From: Prauserella cavernicola
GTDB taxonomy: Bacteria > Actinomycetota > Actinomycetes > Mycobacteriales > Pseudonocardiaceae
DNA length: 64,000 bases
NCBI RefSeq assembly: GCF_016595675.1
Contig: NZ_JAENJH010000003.1
Location: 248,001 to 312,000 of the forward strand
Reading direction: 5' to 3'
Shown here: positions 39,194 to 47,493 of the stretch, one piece after another
Layout: each line of letters starts with the position of its first letter
How positions within the stretch are numbered: position 1 is the first letter of the stretch
Made by a program: the position numbers and the translations under genes
Notes under the pieces: model-generated
Told to the model about the DNA's origin: nothing
Seen by the model: only the letters and a program-made list of their open reading frames with translations
The model's database searches: none

Positions 39194-39707
39194 CACCGAC
39201 TTCGAGCCAGTGACCGAGGCCGACCGCGAGACCATTGCCCGGCAGCTGGGCAGGCCCCCGCGCGCGCTGCGCGGCGTCGTGGCGAGGTGCCCCAGCGGGC
39301 ATCCCAGCGTGGTGCAGACCAGCCCCCGGCTCGAGGACGGCACACCGTTTCCCACGCTCTACTACCTGACGTGCCCGAACCTGGCCTCGATCATCGGCAA
39401 GCTCGAGGCCTCGGGCGTGATGAAGGAGATGACCGACCGGCTCGGCGAGGACCCGGAGCTGGCGGCGGCCTACCTCCGCACGCACCAGGCCTACCTCGCG
39501 GAGCGGGACGCGATCGACCCGCTCGGACACGAGGTGAGCGCGGGCGGCATGCCCGGCCGCGTCAAGTGCCTGCACGTCCACCTCGCCCACACCCTCGCGA
39601 AGGGACCGGGCGTGAACCCCTTCGGCGACGAGACCCTCGAGCTGGTGCGCGCGGAAGGCTGGCCTGCCGGGGACTGCGCGCCGGTCTCGACCGAGCAGCC
39701 CGGCTGA
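39186..39707 (+). CDS. DUF501 protein
   Basis: 173-residue conserved actinobacterial protein of unknown function. Recognisable by RQLGRPPRALRGVVARCPSG, followed by PTLYYLTCPNLASIIGKLEA and the C-terminal GGMPGRVKCLHVHLAHTLAK. Conserved Cys and His residues suggest metal binding. GTG 39186 overlaps the preceding gene. Always found with eno, ftsB-like and ppx genes in actinobacteria, which suggests a housekeeping role. Confidence 0.9.
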   Translation: MNDTDFEPVTEADRETIARQLGRPPRALRGVVARCPSGHPSVVQTSPRLEDGTPFPTLYYLTCPNLASIIGKLEASGVMKEMTDRLGEDPELAAAYLRTHQAYLAERDAIDPLGHEVSAGGMPGRVKCLHVHLAHTLAKGPGVNPFGDETLELVRAEGWPAGDCAPVSTEQPG

Positions 39708-39748
39708 GCACTCGGCTTCGGCGGCGTCGGCCGGGCTAGGGTGAGCGC

Positions 39749-40702
39749 ATGCCTCGCGTAGCCGCCATCGACTGTGGAACGAACTCCATCCGCCTGCTCG
39801 TCGCCGAGCTGACGCACCGCCACGACGGCACCGTCGACCTGCGTGACCTTCACCGCGAGATGCGGATCGTGCGGCTCGGCCAGGGTGTCGACGCCACCGG
39901 CAGGCTCGCGCCCGAGGCGCTGGAGCGCACGCGCGAGGCGCTGGCCGCCTACACCGTCGCCGCCCGGCGCAAGGGCGTCGAGAAGGTGCGCATGGTGGCC
40001 ACGTCGGCCACGCGCGACGCGAGCAACCGCGACGACTTCTTCGCCATGACCCGCGAGGTGCTCGGCGTCGAGGCCGAGGTGATCACCGGCGACGAGGAGG
40101 CCAGGCTCTCGTTCACCGGCGCGGTCGGCGAGCAGGAGCCCGAGGACGGTCCGTTCCTCGTCGTCGACATCGGCGGCGGCTCCACCGAGCTGGTGCTCGG
40201 CACCTGGGACGGCCTGCGCGCCGACGTGCTCGCGGCCCGGTCGGTGGACATCGGCTGTGTGCGGATCACCGAGCGCACGCTGCGCAGCGACCCGCCGACC
40301 GCCGAGGAGATCGCGGCTGGCCGGGAGCTCGCGGCCGAGGTGCTGGCCGACGCGTTCGCCGCCGTGGACGTGTCGAAGGCGCGCACCTGGATCGGCGTCG
40401 CGGGCACCGTCACCACGCTGTCGGCCGTCGCGCAGGAGCTGGCCGAGTACGACTCCGAGCGCACGCACCTGTCCCGGCTGCCCAGGGCGGATCTCGACCG
40501 GATCGCGGGCCAACTGCTCGCGGCCGACCACGCGGCCCGCGCGGCCAACCCGGTGATCCACCCAGGCCGGGTCGACGTGATCGGCGGCGGCGCGCTCATC
40601 GTGGGCGTGCTCGCCGAGCAGCTCGCGGCTCGTGGCGGCCCCGCCGACCTCGTGGTCAGCGAGCACGACATCCTCGACGGGATCGCGCTCTCACTCGCCT
40701 GA
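39749..40702 (+). CDS. ppx: Exopolyphosphatase / guanosine pentaphosphate phosphatase (Ppx/GppA)
   Basis: Hydrolyses terminal phosphates from polyphosphate or pppGpp. 317 residues of the ASKHA fold: phosphate-1 motif AAIDCGTNSIRLLVAEL, RMVATSATRDASNRDDF, and phosphate-2 motif FLVVDIGGGSTELVLG. The short form lacks the C-terminal HD-like domain of E. coli Ppx, as in mycobacterial Ppx1 (Rv0496) and Ppx2 (Rv1026). Position after DUF501 matches Rv1026. Confidence 0.94.
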   Translation: MPRVAAIDCGTNSIRLLVAELTHRHDGTVDLRDLHREMRIVRLGQGVDATGRLAPEALERTREALAAYTVAARRKGVEKVRMVATSATRDASNRDDFFAMTREVLGVEAEVITGDEEARLSFTGAVGEQEPEDGPFLVVDIGGGSTELVLGTWDGLRADVLAARSVDIGCVRITERTLRSDPPTAEEIAAGRELAAEVLADAFAAVDVSKARTWIGVAGTVTTLSAVAQELAEYDSERTHLSRLPRADLDRIAGQLLAADHAARAANPVIHPGRVDVIGGGALIVGVLAEQLAARGGPADLVVSEHDILDGIALSLA

Positions 40703-40786
40703 GCACAACTTTCGTCTGTATTTCGCACACCCGCGCGCGAGCCGGGAATAAGTTCTTCTCACTGTCTTTCCCGAGGAGGAAACCGA

Positions 40787-42517
40787 GTGAGAAGGCCAAG
40801 ACTCCTTGCCGCCGCGTTCGCGGTGCCGCTGATCGGCGGCCTCGTGGGCGTGGCCGCGCCCGCGACAGCGCAGCCGCGGCTCTCCGGGCCGTCGACCGAG
40901 TTCACCGTGCTCGCCGAGCCCGGTAGTGGTCTCGCCGACGCGGCGCAGGCCGTGCGCGATGCCGGTGGCACCGTGGTGCGCACCAACGACGCCGTCGGCC
41001 TGCTGACGGCGACCGCGCCCGCCAACGGCTTCACCGAGCTGGTCTCGGCCGACGCCGCCGTTCTCGGCGCCGCCGAGGCCAGGCCGATCGGCGAGGCGCC
41101 GGAGCAGCGCAGTGCCGCGGCGCGAGAGGACCTGGTGGAGAAGGAGAACCGCTATGTCCCTGGCGCGCCGTCGGGGGTCAAGCGGCCGGGGTCGGAGCCC
41201 GTCGGCATGGACCCGCTCGACGACCAGCTCTGGGGCCTGAAGTCCACTCGCTCCGACATGGCAAGGACCGTCCAGCCCGGCGACGAGCGGGTCAAGGTCG
41301 GCGTGATCGACACCGGTGTCGACGGCAGCCACCCGGACATCGCGCCGAACTTCGACCACGCCACCTCGCGCAACTTCGTGCGCGACATCCCCACCGACCC
41401 GGCCGGCAACGAGGTGGACGGGCCGTGTGAGTTCCGCGGCTGCGTCGACCCGGTCGACCACGACGACAACGGGCACGGCACCCACGTCGCGGGCACCATC
41501 GCCGCCGCGGCGAACGGAACCGGCATCTCGGGCGTCGCCCCCAACGTCTCTCTCGTGAACCTGCGAGCCGGTCACGACGCGGGGTACTTCTTCCTGCAGT
41601 CGGTGGTCGACGCGATCACCTACGCCGGCGACGCGGGCATCGACGTGGTCAACATGTCGTTCTACGTCGACCCGTGGCTCTACAACTGCGCGGACAACGC
41701 GGCCGACTCGCCCGAGCAGCGGGCCGCGCAGCAGCTGACGATCGAGGCCGTGAGCCGGGCACTGAACTACGCGCACCGCAAGGGCGTGACGCAGGTGGCC
41801 GCGCTCGGTAACCAGCACACCGACCTCGGTGCGCCGCAGCCCGACGCCAGCAGCCCGAACTACCCGGCGGACAACGCTCACGAGCGCGACATCGACAACG
41901 AGTCGTGCCTGTCGATGCCCACCGAGGGCCCGCACACGATCAGCGTCTCGGCGTTCGGTCCCTCGCAGGCGAAGGCCGACTACTCCAACTACGGCGAGGA
42001 GCAGATCTCGGTGTCGGCTCCCGGCGGCTACTTCCGCGACTACTTCGGCTCCGACTGGTACCAGGCCAACGAGAACCTGATCCTGTCCGCCTACCCGCGC
42101 AACGTCGCGGTGGCCGAGGGCAACGTGGACGCCGAGGGCAACATCACGCCGCAGGGCGAGGAGCTGGGCGTGCAGCAGGCGACCGCCGCCGACGGCACGG
42201 TCGGCTACTACCAGTTCCTGCAGGGAACGTCGATGGCCGCGCTGCACGCGGCCGGTGTCGCCGCGCTGATCGTGTCCGAGTACGGCACGCCGAGACTCGG
42301 CGGATTCGGGATGAACCCGAAGCGGGTGGAGCGCGTGCTGCTCGGGAGCGCGGCGCCGATCCCGTGCCCGGTGCCCAACACCGTCGACTACCTCGACGAG
42401 GGCCGCGACGAGTCGTTCACCGCGACCTGTACGGGCACACCGGAGTTCAACGGCTTCTACGGCCACGGCGCCGTCGACGCCTACTCCGCGGTCAAGGGCG
42501 GCGCCCGCCACCTCTGA
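40787..42517 (+). CDS. Secreted S8 (subtilisin-like) serine protease
   Basis: 576-residue exported protease. Signal peptide RRPRLLAAAFAVPLIGGLVG ending near ATAQP, then a propeptide-like region to about 155. Catalytic triad: Asp in VGVIDTGVDGSHPDI, His in NGHGTHVAGTIAA, Ser in QGTSMAALHAAGVAAL. No sorting signal or membrane tail. GTG 40787 is preceded by GAGGAGGAAA. Stands alone, followed by a 47-nt palindrome and then an insertion sequence. Confidence 0.93.
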   Translation: MRRPRLLAAAFAVPLIGGLVGVAAPATAQPRLSGPSTEFTVLAEPGSGLADAAQAVRDAGGTVVRTNDAVGLLTATAPANGFTELVSADAAVLGAAEARPIGEAPEQRSAAAREDLVEKENRYVPGAPSGVKRPGSEPVGMDPLDDQLWGLKSTRSDMARTVQPGDERVKVGVIDTGVDGSHPDIAPNFDHATSRNFVRDIPTDPAGNEVDGPCEFRGCVDPVDHDDNGHGTHVAGTIAAAANGTGISGVAPNVSLVNLRAGHDAGYFFLQSVVDAITYAGDAGIDVVNMSFYVDPWLYNCADNAADSPEQRAAQQLTIEAVSRALNYAHRKGVTQVAALGNQHTDLGAPQPDASSPNYPADNAHERDIDNESCLSMPTEGPHTISVSAFGPSQAKADYSNYGEEQISVSAPGGYFRDYFGSDWYQANENLILSAYPRNVAVAEGNVDAEGNITPQGEELGVQQATAADGTVGYYQFLQGTSMAALHAAGVAALIVSEYGTPRLGGFGMNPKRVERVLLGSAAPIPCPVPNTVDYLDEGRDESFTATCTGTPEFNGFYGHGAVDAYSAVKGGARHL

Positions 42518-42527
42518 CCCGACTGAA

Positions 42528-42574
42528 GTGAAGGGCACCTTTACTGCGTTCAGTGCAGTAAAGGTGCCCTTCAC
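42528..42574. repeat. 47-nt intergenic palindrome, copy 7
   Basis: Perfect 17-base arms, centre TGCGTTCAGTGCA. It lies 10 bases after the protease stop and 4 bases before the target-site duplication of the insertion sequence. Without the insertion it would sit between convergent protease and S10 peptidase genes. Confidence 0.9.
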
Positions 42575-42584
42575 CGCAGCTAGC

Positions 42585-43670
42585 TGTACCTGGCCATGAG
42601 GTTGGTAGCGGTGGGTCGTTGTTGACGTAGGGGGAGCCCCCGGGTGGCGTGTGGCTTGTCGAAGGCTGCACCTACCACCTGGAGGCTCCGTGTCTCACCG
42701 TAATGCCCGTACGACGTTTAAGGGCCGGCTGCTGATCGTTCAGCGTCACCGTGCTGGCTGGGCTCACGCACATATCGCCCAGGGGATGGGGATTTCCCGT
42801 AAGTGCGTCAACAAGTGGATCGACCGGTATCGCGAGGAGGGTGAGCGGGGTCTGCACGACCGCTCGTCCCGCCCGCACCGCTGCCCACGAAGGACCAACC
42901 GTGACGTCGAAGAGCGGATCGTTGCCGTGCGGCAGCGCGAGCGCCGTGGCCCCGACTGGATCGGTGCTGAGCTCGGGGTCCCGGCGCGCACGGTGTCCCG
43001 GGTCCTGGCGCGTCACCAGGTGCCACGGCTCTGCGCACTCGATCCGATGACCGGCGAGGTGCTGCGCAACTCGCCGGTGACGACCCACCGCTACGAGCGG
43101 GACCGGCCCGGCGAGCTGGTCCACATGGACGTCAAGAAGCTCGGCCGCATCCCCGACGGCGGTGGATGGCGAGCCGAAGGGCAGAGGACAATCAATCACC
43201 GCTCGCGCGCCACTAAAACACGGCTCGGATACGACTACGTCCACTCGCTCGTCGATGACCACTCCCGACTGGCCTATAGCGAGATCCTGGCGGACGAGAA
43301 GGGCCCCACCTGCGCAGCATTCCTCGAGCGCGCGATCGCCTACTTCGCCGCGCACGGCATCGCCCGGATCGAACGCTTGCTGACCGACAACGCCTGGTCC
43401 TACCGCTGGTCACTACGCCAGGTATGCGCCGAGCACGACATCACACAGAAGTTCATCAAGCCACACTGCCCCCGGCAGAACGGCAAAGTGGAGCGACTCA
43501 ACCGCACCCTGCAAACCGAGTGGGCCTACCGCCAGATCTTCACCAGCAACGACCAACGAGCAACCGCCCTTGCACCTTGGCTCGAGCACTACAACACTCG
43601 ACGCCGCCACAGCGCACTTGGAGGCCACCCACCAACCAGCCGCCTGTAACCAACCTGTCGGCCAGGTACA
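42585..43670 (+). mobile_element. IS481-family insertion sequence, 1086 bp
   Basis: Ends TGTACCTGGCC (left, 42585) and GGCCAGGTACA (right, to 43670) are inverted; similarity continues inwards through AGGTTGGT. Flanking GCTAGC at 42579-42584 and 43671-43676 is a 6-bp target duplication. The TGT...ACA ends and single transposase fit IS481. The right-hand duplication supplies the TAG stop of the S10 peptidase gene. Confidence 0.9.
42690..43649 (+). CDS. IS481-family DDE transposase
   Basis: 319 residues from GTG 42690, with GGAGG 4 bases upstream. An N-terminal helix-turn-helix (HIAQGMGISRKCVNKWIDRY, then DRSSRPHRCP) binds the ends. The integrase core carries the catalytic Asp in VHMDVKKLG, the second Asp in LLTDNAWSYRW, and Glu in RQNGKVERLNRTLQTEW. 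The frame is intact and both ends are present, so the element looks functional. Confidence 0.93.
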   Translation: MSHRNARTTFKGRLLIVQRHRAGWAHAHIAQGMGISRKCVNKWIDRYREEGERGLHDRSSRPHRCPRRTNRDVEERIVAVRQRERRGPDWIGAELGVPARTVSRVLARHQVPRLCALDPMTGEVLRNSPVTTHRYERDRPGELVHMDVKKLGRIPDGGGWRAEGQRTINHRSRATKTRLGYDYVHSLVDDHSRLAYSEILADEKGPTCAAFLERAIAYFAAHGIARIERLLTDNAWSYRWSLRQVCAEHDITQKFIKPHCPRQNGKVERLNRTLQTEWAYRQIFTSNDQRATALAPWLEHYNTRRRHSALGGHPPTSRL

Positions 43671-43671
43671 G

Positions 43672-45165
43672 CTAGCGGTTGGAGGTCGCCTTCACGAAGG
43701 CACCGAGGTCCTTCGACTGGCTCACCCGCGACGGCTCGTGGACGTACATCATGTGGCCCGCCGGGTAGTACGCGGTCTCGATGTTGTCGCGCAGCTCGTC
43801 GGGGATCTGCAGGCGCGCGAGCACGTGCTCGGCCGCGTAGTACGGCGTCGCGCCGTCGTAGTGCCCGAGCGCCACGTGCACCTTCAGATGCGGGTTCGCA
43901 CGCATCGCCGCGCCGAGACTGTCCACAACGGACACCGAGCGGCCCTCGAAGTCGGAGTAGGACCACGCGCGGTTGACGTCCAGCGACAGGATCTCGTATG
44001 GCAGGTCGTTGGCGTAGCCGAGCTCAGCGCGCACGTAGTGGTTGAACCCGGCCGAGTAGGCGCCGATGATGCGCGAGATCGAGGCGTCGTCGCTCATGTG
44101 CTCGCGCCCGCCGTCGGGCTCCCACGTGGTGAACCGGCCGTCCATCCGGCCCGTGGTGAGTCCCTCCTCGCGCAGCAGCTCGGTGAAGAACCGCACGTGT
44201 TCGATGCGCAGGTTCACGCGGTCCACATAGGACTCGGAGAGTCCGGTGAGCGTCGCCAGCCGCTCCACCGCGTCGGCGCGCTCCTGTCCGGTCAGCCGGG
44301 CGCCGCGCTGCAGCGCCCACGGCAGGTCGCGGGAGGCGAACTCCTCGGCGTCGGCCAGCACGTCCTCGAGCGGCCGGTCGCCGTGCTTGCCGTGGTAGTG
44401 GGCGATCGCGGCGTAGGTGGGCAGATACAGCGAGTACGGCAGGTCGTTGCCCTCGGTGAAGCGGATGGTGCCCATGTCGAGCACCGACGAGATCAGCAGC
44501 AGGCCGTTGAGGTAAAGGCCGTGCCGGTCCTGCAGGTGCGCTGCCAGCGCGGCCGCGCGCAGCGTGCCGTAGGACTCGCCTGCGACGTACTTCGGCGACA
44601 GCCAGCGTTCGTTGCGCGAGGTCCACAGGCGGATCACCTCGCCGACGGACTCCACGTCCGGCGTGAAGCCGTGGTGGTCCTTGGGCTGCTCACCCTCGCT
44701 CGCCCGCGAGAAACCCGTGGACACCGGGTCGATGAACACGAGGTCGCTGTGGGCCAGCAGCGTCTCGGGGTTGTCGGCGAGCCGGTACGGCGGCGGCTCG
44801 GGGTCGTTGACGTCGCCGGACACGATCCGGCGCGGGCCGAGCACACCGAGGTGCAGCCAGATGCTGGACGAGCCCGGGCCGCCGTTGAACGCGAACGTCA
44901 CAGGACGGGTCGCCGGGTCGGCACCGTCGAGCGTGTAGGCGGTGACGAAGACCTCGGCCTTGGGTTTGTGGCCCTCGAACTTGCCGTCGGAGAGGGTCTC
45001 CTTGCGCAGCACGATGCGTCCGGTCTGCGCGGTGTAGGCGAGCTTGCGGCGTTTGACGGTCAGGCTGTGGCTGGTGGTCACCAGGTCGTCGACGGGCTCG
45101 GCGGGTTTCGCCTTCTCTTCGTCGCCGGTCACGGGGGTCTCGGTCTCACCGGTCTTGTCGGGCAT
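43672..45165 (-). CDS. S10 family serine carboxypeptidase-like protein
   Basis: 497-residue alpha/beta hydrolase peptidase. Oxyanion region FAFNGGPGSSSIWLHLG, nucleophile in KYVAGESYGTLRAAAL, and a C-terminal HIS in YYPAGHMMYVHEPS. No signal peptide is evident, which is unusual for S10 enzymes but common in bacterial members. The IS481 element inserted right at its stop codon: the TAG is part of the GCTAGC duplication, so the protein is unchanged. Confidence 0.9.
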   Translation of the reverse strand: MPDKTGETETPVTGDEEKAKPAEPVDDLVTTSHSLTVKRRKLAYTAQTGRIVLRKETLSDGKFEGHKPKAEVFVTAYTLDGADPATRPVTFAFNGGPGSSSIWLHLGVLGPRRIVSGDVNDPEPPPYRLADNPETLLAHSDLVFIDPVSTGFSRASEGEQPKDHHGFTPDVESVGEVIRLWTSRNERWLSPKYVAGESYGTLRAAALAAHLQDRHGLYLNGLLLISSVLDMGTIRFTEGNDLPYSLYLPTYAAIAHYHGKHGDRPLEDVLADAEEFASRDLPWALQRGARLTGQERADAVERLATLTGLSESYVDRVNLRIEHVRFFTELLREEGLTTGRMDGRFTTWEPDGGREHMSDDASISRIIGAYSAGFNHYVRAELGYANDLPYEILSLDVNRAWSYSDFEGRSVSVVDSLGAAMRANPHLKVHVALGHYDGATPYYAAEHVLARLQIPDELRDNIETAYYPAGHMMYVHEPSRVSQSKDLGAFVKATSNR

Positions 45166-45198
45166 GTGTCCAACCTAGATCAAGGTCACAATTAAGGA

Positions 45199-45906
45199 GT
45201 GGTGATCGCGGCGAGGACGGTGGCCGAACTCGACCGTCAGGTGAGCGAGTGCCGCGCCTGCCCCCGGCTGGTGGAGTGGCGTGAGCACATCGCCGAAGTG
45301 AAACGCGCCTCTTACGCCCACGAGACGTACTGGGGCAGGCCCGTTCCCGGCTTCGGCCCCGCGGACGCGGCGCTGGGTGTGGTGGGTCTCGCGCCCGCCG
45401 CGCACGGCGGCAACCGGACCGGGCGCATGTTCACCGGTGACCGCTCCGGCGACGTGCTGTTCCAGGCGCTCTACGACGTGGGCCTTGCCTCGCAGCCGAC
45501 CTCGGTCCATCGTGACGACGGCCTGACCCTGCGCGGCACCCGGATCACCGCGCCGGTCCACTGCGCCCCGCCCGCCAACAAACCGACACCCGCCGAGCGC
45601 GACACCTGCGGCGCATGGCTGACCAGGGAGCTCGACCTGCTCAAGCCGACGCTGCGCGCCGTGGTGGTGCTCGGCGGATTCGGCTGGCAGGCGCTGCTGC
45701 CCGTGCTCGCCGGGGCGGGCTGGGTGATTCCCCGACCCCGGCCGCGGTTCGGCCACGGTGCCCACTACGTCCTCGAAGGCCCCGCTGAGCTGCACCTTCT
45801 CGGTTGCTACCACGTCTCCCAGCAGAACACTTTCACCGGAAGACTGACTCCGGCGATGCTGCGCGATATCTTCACGAAAGCGGCATCACTGGCGGGTCTC
45901 AACTGA
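45199..45906 (+). CDS. Family 5 uracil-DNA glycosylase (UdgB type)
   Basis: Removes uracil, and in family 5 also hypoxanthine and other bases, from DNA. 235 residues with an iron-sulfur cysteine start CRACPRLVEWREH, motif A GLAPAAHGGNRTGRMFTGD (Ala in the place of the activating Asp/Asn, a UdgB trait), further cysteines in APVHCAPP and DTCGAW, and motif B CYHVSQQNTFTG. GTG 45199 or 45202 starts directly after AAGGAG, so spacing is tight. Confidence 0.93.
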   Translation: MVIAARTVAELDRQVSECRACPRLVEWREHIAEVKRASYAHETYWGRPVPGFGPADAALGVVGLAPAAHGGNRTGRMFTGDRSGDVLFQALYDVGLASQPTSVHRDDGLTLRGTRITAPVHCAPPANKPTPAERDTCGAWLTRELDLLKPTLRAVVVLGGFGWQALLPVLAGAGWVIPRPRPRFGHGAHYVLEGPAELHLLGCYHVSQQNTFTGRLTPAMLRDIFTKAASLAGLN

Positions 45907-45989
45907 ATCGTTTGCGTAACGTGGCGACGCTGGTCACAGCCAGGTAGGGTCCGCGAGCGATTTACCAGACGCGGTGCGACCATAGAGTC

Positions 45990-47312
45990 ATGGCAGTCAA
46001 GTCGGAACCGACGAGGATCCTCGTTCTCGGTGGCGGGTACGTCGGCCTGTACACGGCTCTGGGACTTCAGAAGCAGCTTCGTGCCAATGAGGCCTCCGTG
46101 ACCGTGGTCGACCCTCAGCCGCACATGACCTACCAGCCGTTCCTCCCCGAGGCGGCCGCCGGCTCCATCGAGCCGCGGCACGTGGTCGTGCCGCTGCGCA
46201 GGGCGCTCCGACGCTGCCACGTCCTCACCGCTCGCGTCACCAAGATCGAGCACGAGCGCAAGGCCGTGACGGTCGAGGCCGCCGACGGCCACATCGAGCA
46301 GCTGAACTACGACGTTCTCGTGGTGGCGCTCGGATCGGTCGCGCGGCTGCTGCCCATCCCCGGCCTCGCCGAGGAGGGCATCGCCTTCAAGACCATCGGT
46401 GAGGCGATCTACCTCCGCAACCACGTGCTCACCAAGCTGGATGAAGCGGCCAGCACGCTCGACCCCGAGCTGCGCAAGCGACTGCTTACGTTCACGGTGG
46501 TCGGCGGCGGGTTCGCGGGGATCGAAGCCCTCGCCGAGCTCGAGGACATGACCCGCTTCGCCACCCGCTACTACGAGAACATCCAGCCCGAGGACATCCG
46601 CTGGGTGCTCGTCGAGGCGGCGGGCCGGATCCTGCCCGAGGTCCGCGAGACCCTCGGCGTGTGGACCGTGGAGCAGCTCGAGAAGCGTGGCATCGAGGTC
46701 TACCTGTCGACGGCGGCGAAGTCGTTCGAGAACGGCCACGTGGTGCTCTCCGACGGCACCGAGTTCGACAGCGAGACGATCATCTGGACGGCCGGCGTCA
46801 AGGCCAACCCGGTGCTCGCCAACTCGGACCTCCCGCTGGACAAGCGCGGCAGGCTCCAGGCGACCGCGGGCCTGCAGGTCGTCGGCCACCCGGACGCCTG
46901 GACGGCGGGCGACATCGCCGCGGTGCCGGACCTCTCGCGCACCGAGGAGGACCCGACGGCCACCTGCCCGCCCAACGCGCAGCACGCCGTGCGCCAGGCG
47001 AGGCACCTGTCGAAGAACATCATCAAGGTGATCCGCGGCAACCAGGCAGAGGACTACTACCACAAGAACGTCGGCTCGGTCGCCAGCCTCGGCCTGCACA
47101 AGGGCGTTGCGGACACCTTCAACGTCAAGGTCAAGGGCTTCATCGCGTGGCTGATGCACCGCGCCTACCACGTCAAGGCCATGCCGACGTTCAACCGCAA
47201 GGTCCGCATCATGCTGGACTGGATCATGGGTGGTGTGCTCCGCCGCGAGGTCGTCTCGCTGGGGCAGATCAACAACCCCAAGGAAGAGTTCACGCGGGCA
47301 TCCAAGTCGTAG
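45990..47312 (+). CDS. ndh: Type II NADH:quinone oxidoreductase
   Basis: Single-subunit membrane-associated flavoprotein that passes electrons from NADH to menaquinone without pumping protons. 440 residues with the FAD Rossmann motif LVLGGGYVGLYTALGL, the NADH motif VVGGGFAGIEALAEL, and TAGDIAAVPD. The C-terminal amphipathic region (about 355-440) should bind the membrane. The ATG at 45990 lacks a ribosome binding site and lies 7 bases after a TAGAGT-like box, so the mRNA may be leaderless. The next gene is the tRNA that hosts the AICE. Confidence 0.95.
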   Translation: MAVKSEPTRILVLGGGYVGLYTALGLQKQLRANEASVTVVDPQPHMTYQPFLPEAAAGSIEPRHVVVPLRRALRRCHVLTARVTKIEHERKAVTVEAADGHIEQLNYDVLVVALGSVARLLPIPGLAEEGIAFKTIGEAIYLRNHVLTKLDEAASTLDPELRKRLLTFTVVGGGFAGIEALAELEDMTRFATRYYENIQPEDIRWVLVEAAGRILPEVRETLGVWTVEQLEKRGIEVYLSTAAKSFENGHVVLSDGTEFDSETIIWTAGVKANPVLANSDLPLDKRGRLQATAGLQVVGHPDAWTAGDIAAVPDLSRTEEDPTATCPPNAQHAVRQARHLSKNIIKVIRGNQAEDYYHKNVGSVASLGLHKGVADTFNVKVKGFIAWLMHRAYHVKAMPTFNRKVRIMLDWIMGGVLRREVVSLGQINNPKEEFTRASKS

Positions 47313-47338
47313 CAGCTCCGGGGGCTTAAGCTGCACAT

Positions 47339-47412
47339 GCCCCCGTAGCCCAATCGGCAGAGGCAGTCGACTTAAAATCGATTCAGTGCGGGTTCGAGTC
47401 CCGTCGGGGGCA
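47339..47412 (+). tRNA. tRNA with UAA anticodon (tRNA-Leu by code; short variable arm)
   Basis: 74 nt: acceptor GCCCCCG/CGGGGGC, anticodon arm GTCGA-CTTAAAA-TCGAT giving anticodon TAA, variable loop of only 5 nt (TCAGT), T arm GCGGG-TTCGAGT-CCCGT, discriminator A, no CCA. UAA would read UUA (Leu), but tRNA-Leu normally has a long variable arm. Its 3' half from 47375 is supplied by the integrated element and is identical to the attR copy. Confidence 0.85.
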
Positions 47413-47426
47413 CTACCTGCACTGGT
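47375..47426. repeat. attL (tRNA 3' end direct repeat)
   Basis: Begins AAATCGATTCAGTGCGGG and ends ACCTGCACTGGT. It differs from attR at one base just after the tRNA (T at 47414, C in attR). Confidence 0.92.
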
Positions 47427-47440
47427 CAGAGGCTTGGAGG

Positions 47441-47469
47441 AATGGGGCACCAAGATCAGGTGCCCCATT
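47441..47469 (+). terminator. Element-borne tRNA terminator-like hairpin
   Basis: AATGGGGCACC and GGTGCCCCATT form an 11-bp stem with a 7-base loop just after attL, followed by a weak T run. It mimics the chromosomal hairpin after attR, so the reconstituted tRNA still has a 3' terminator. Confidence 0.65.
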
Positions 47470-47493
47470 TACGCCCCACAAACTCTCGAACCC

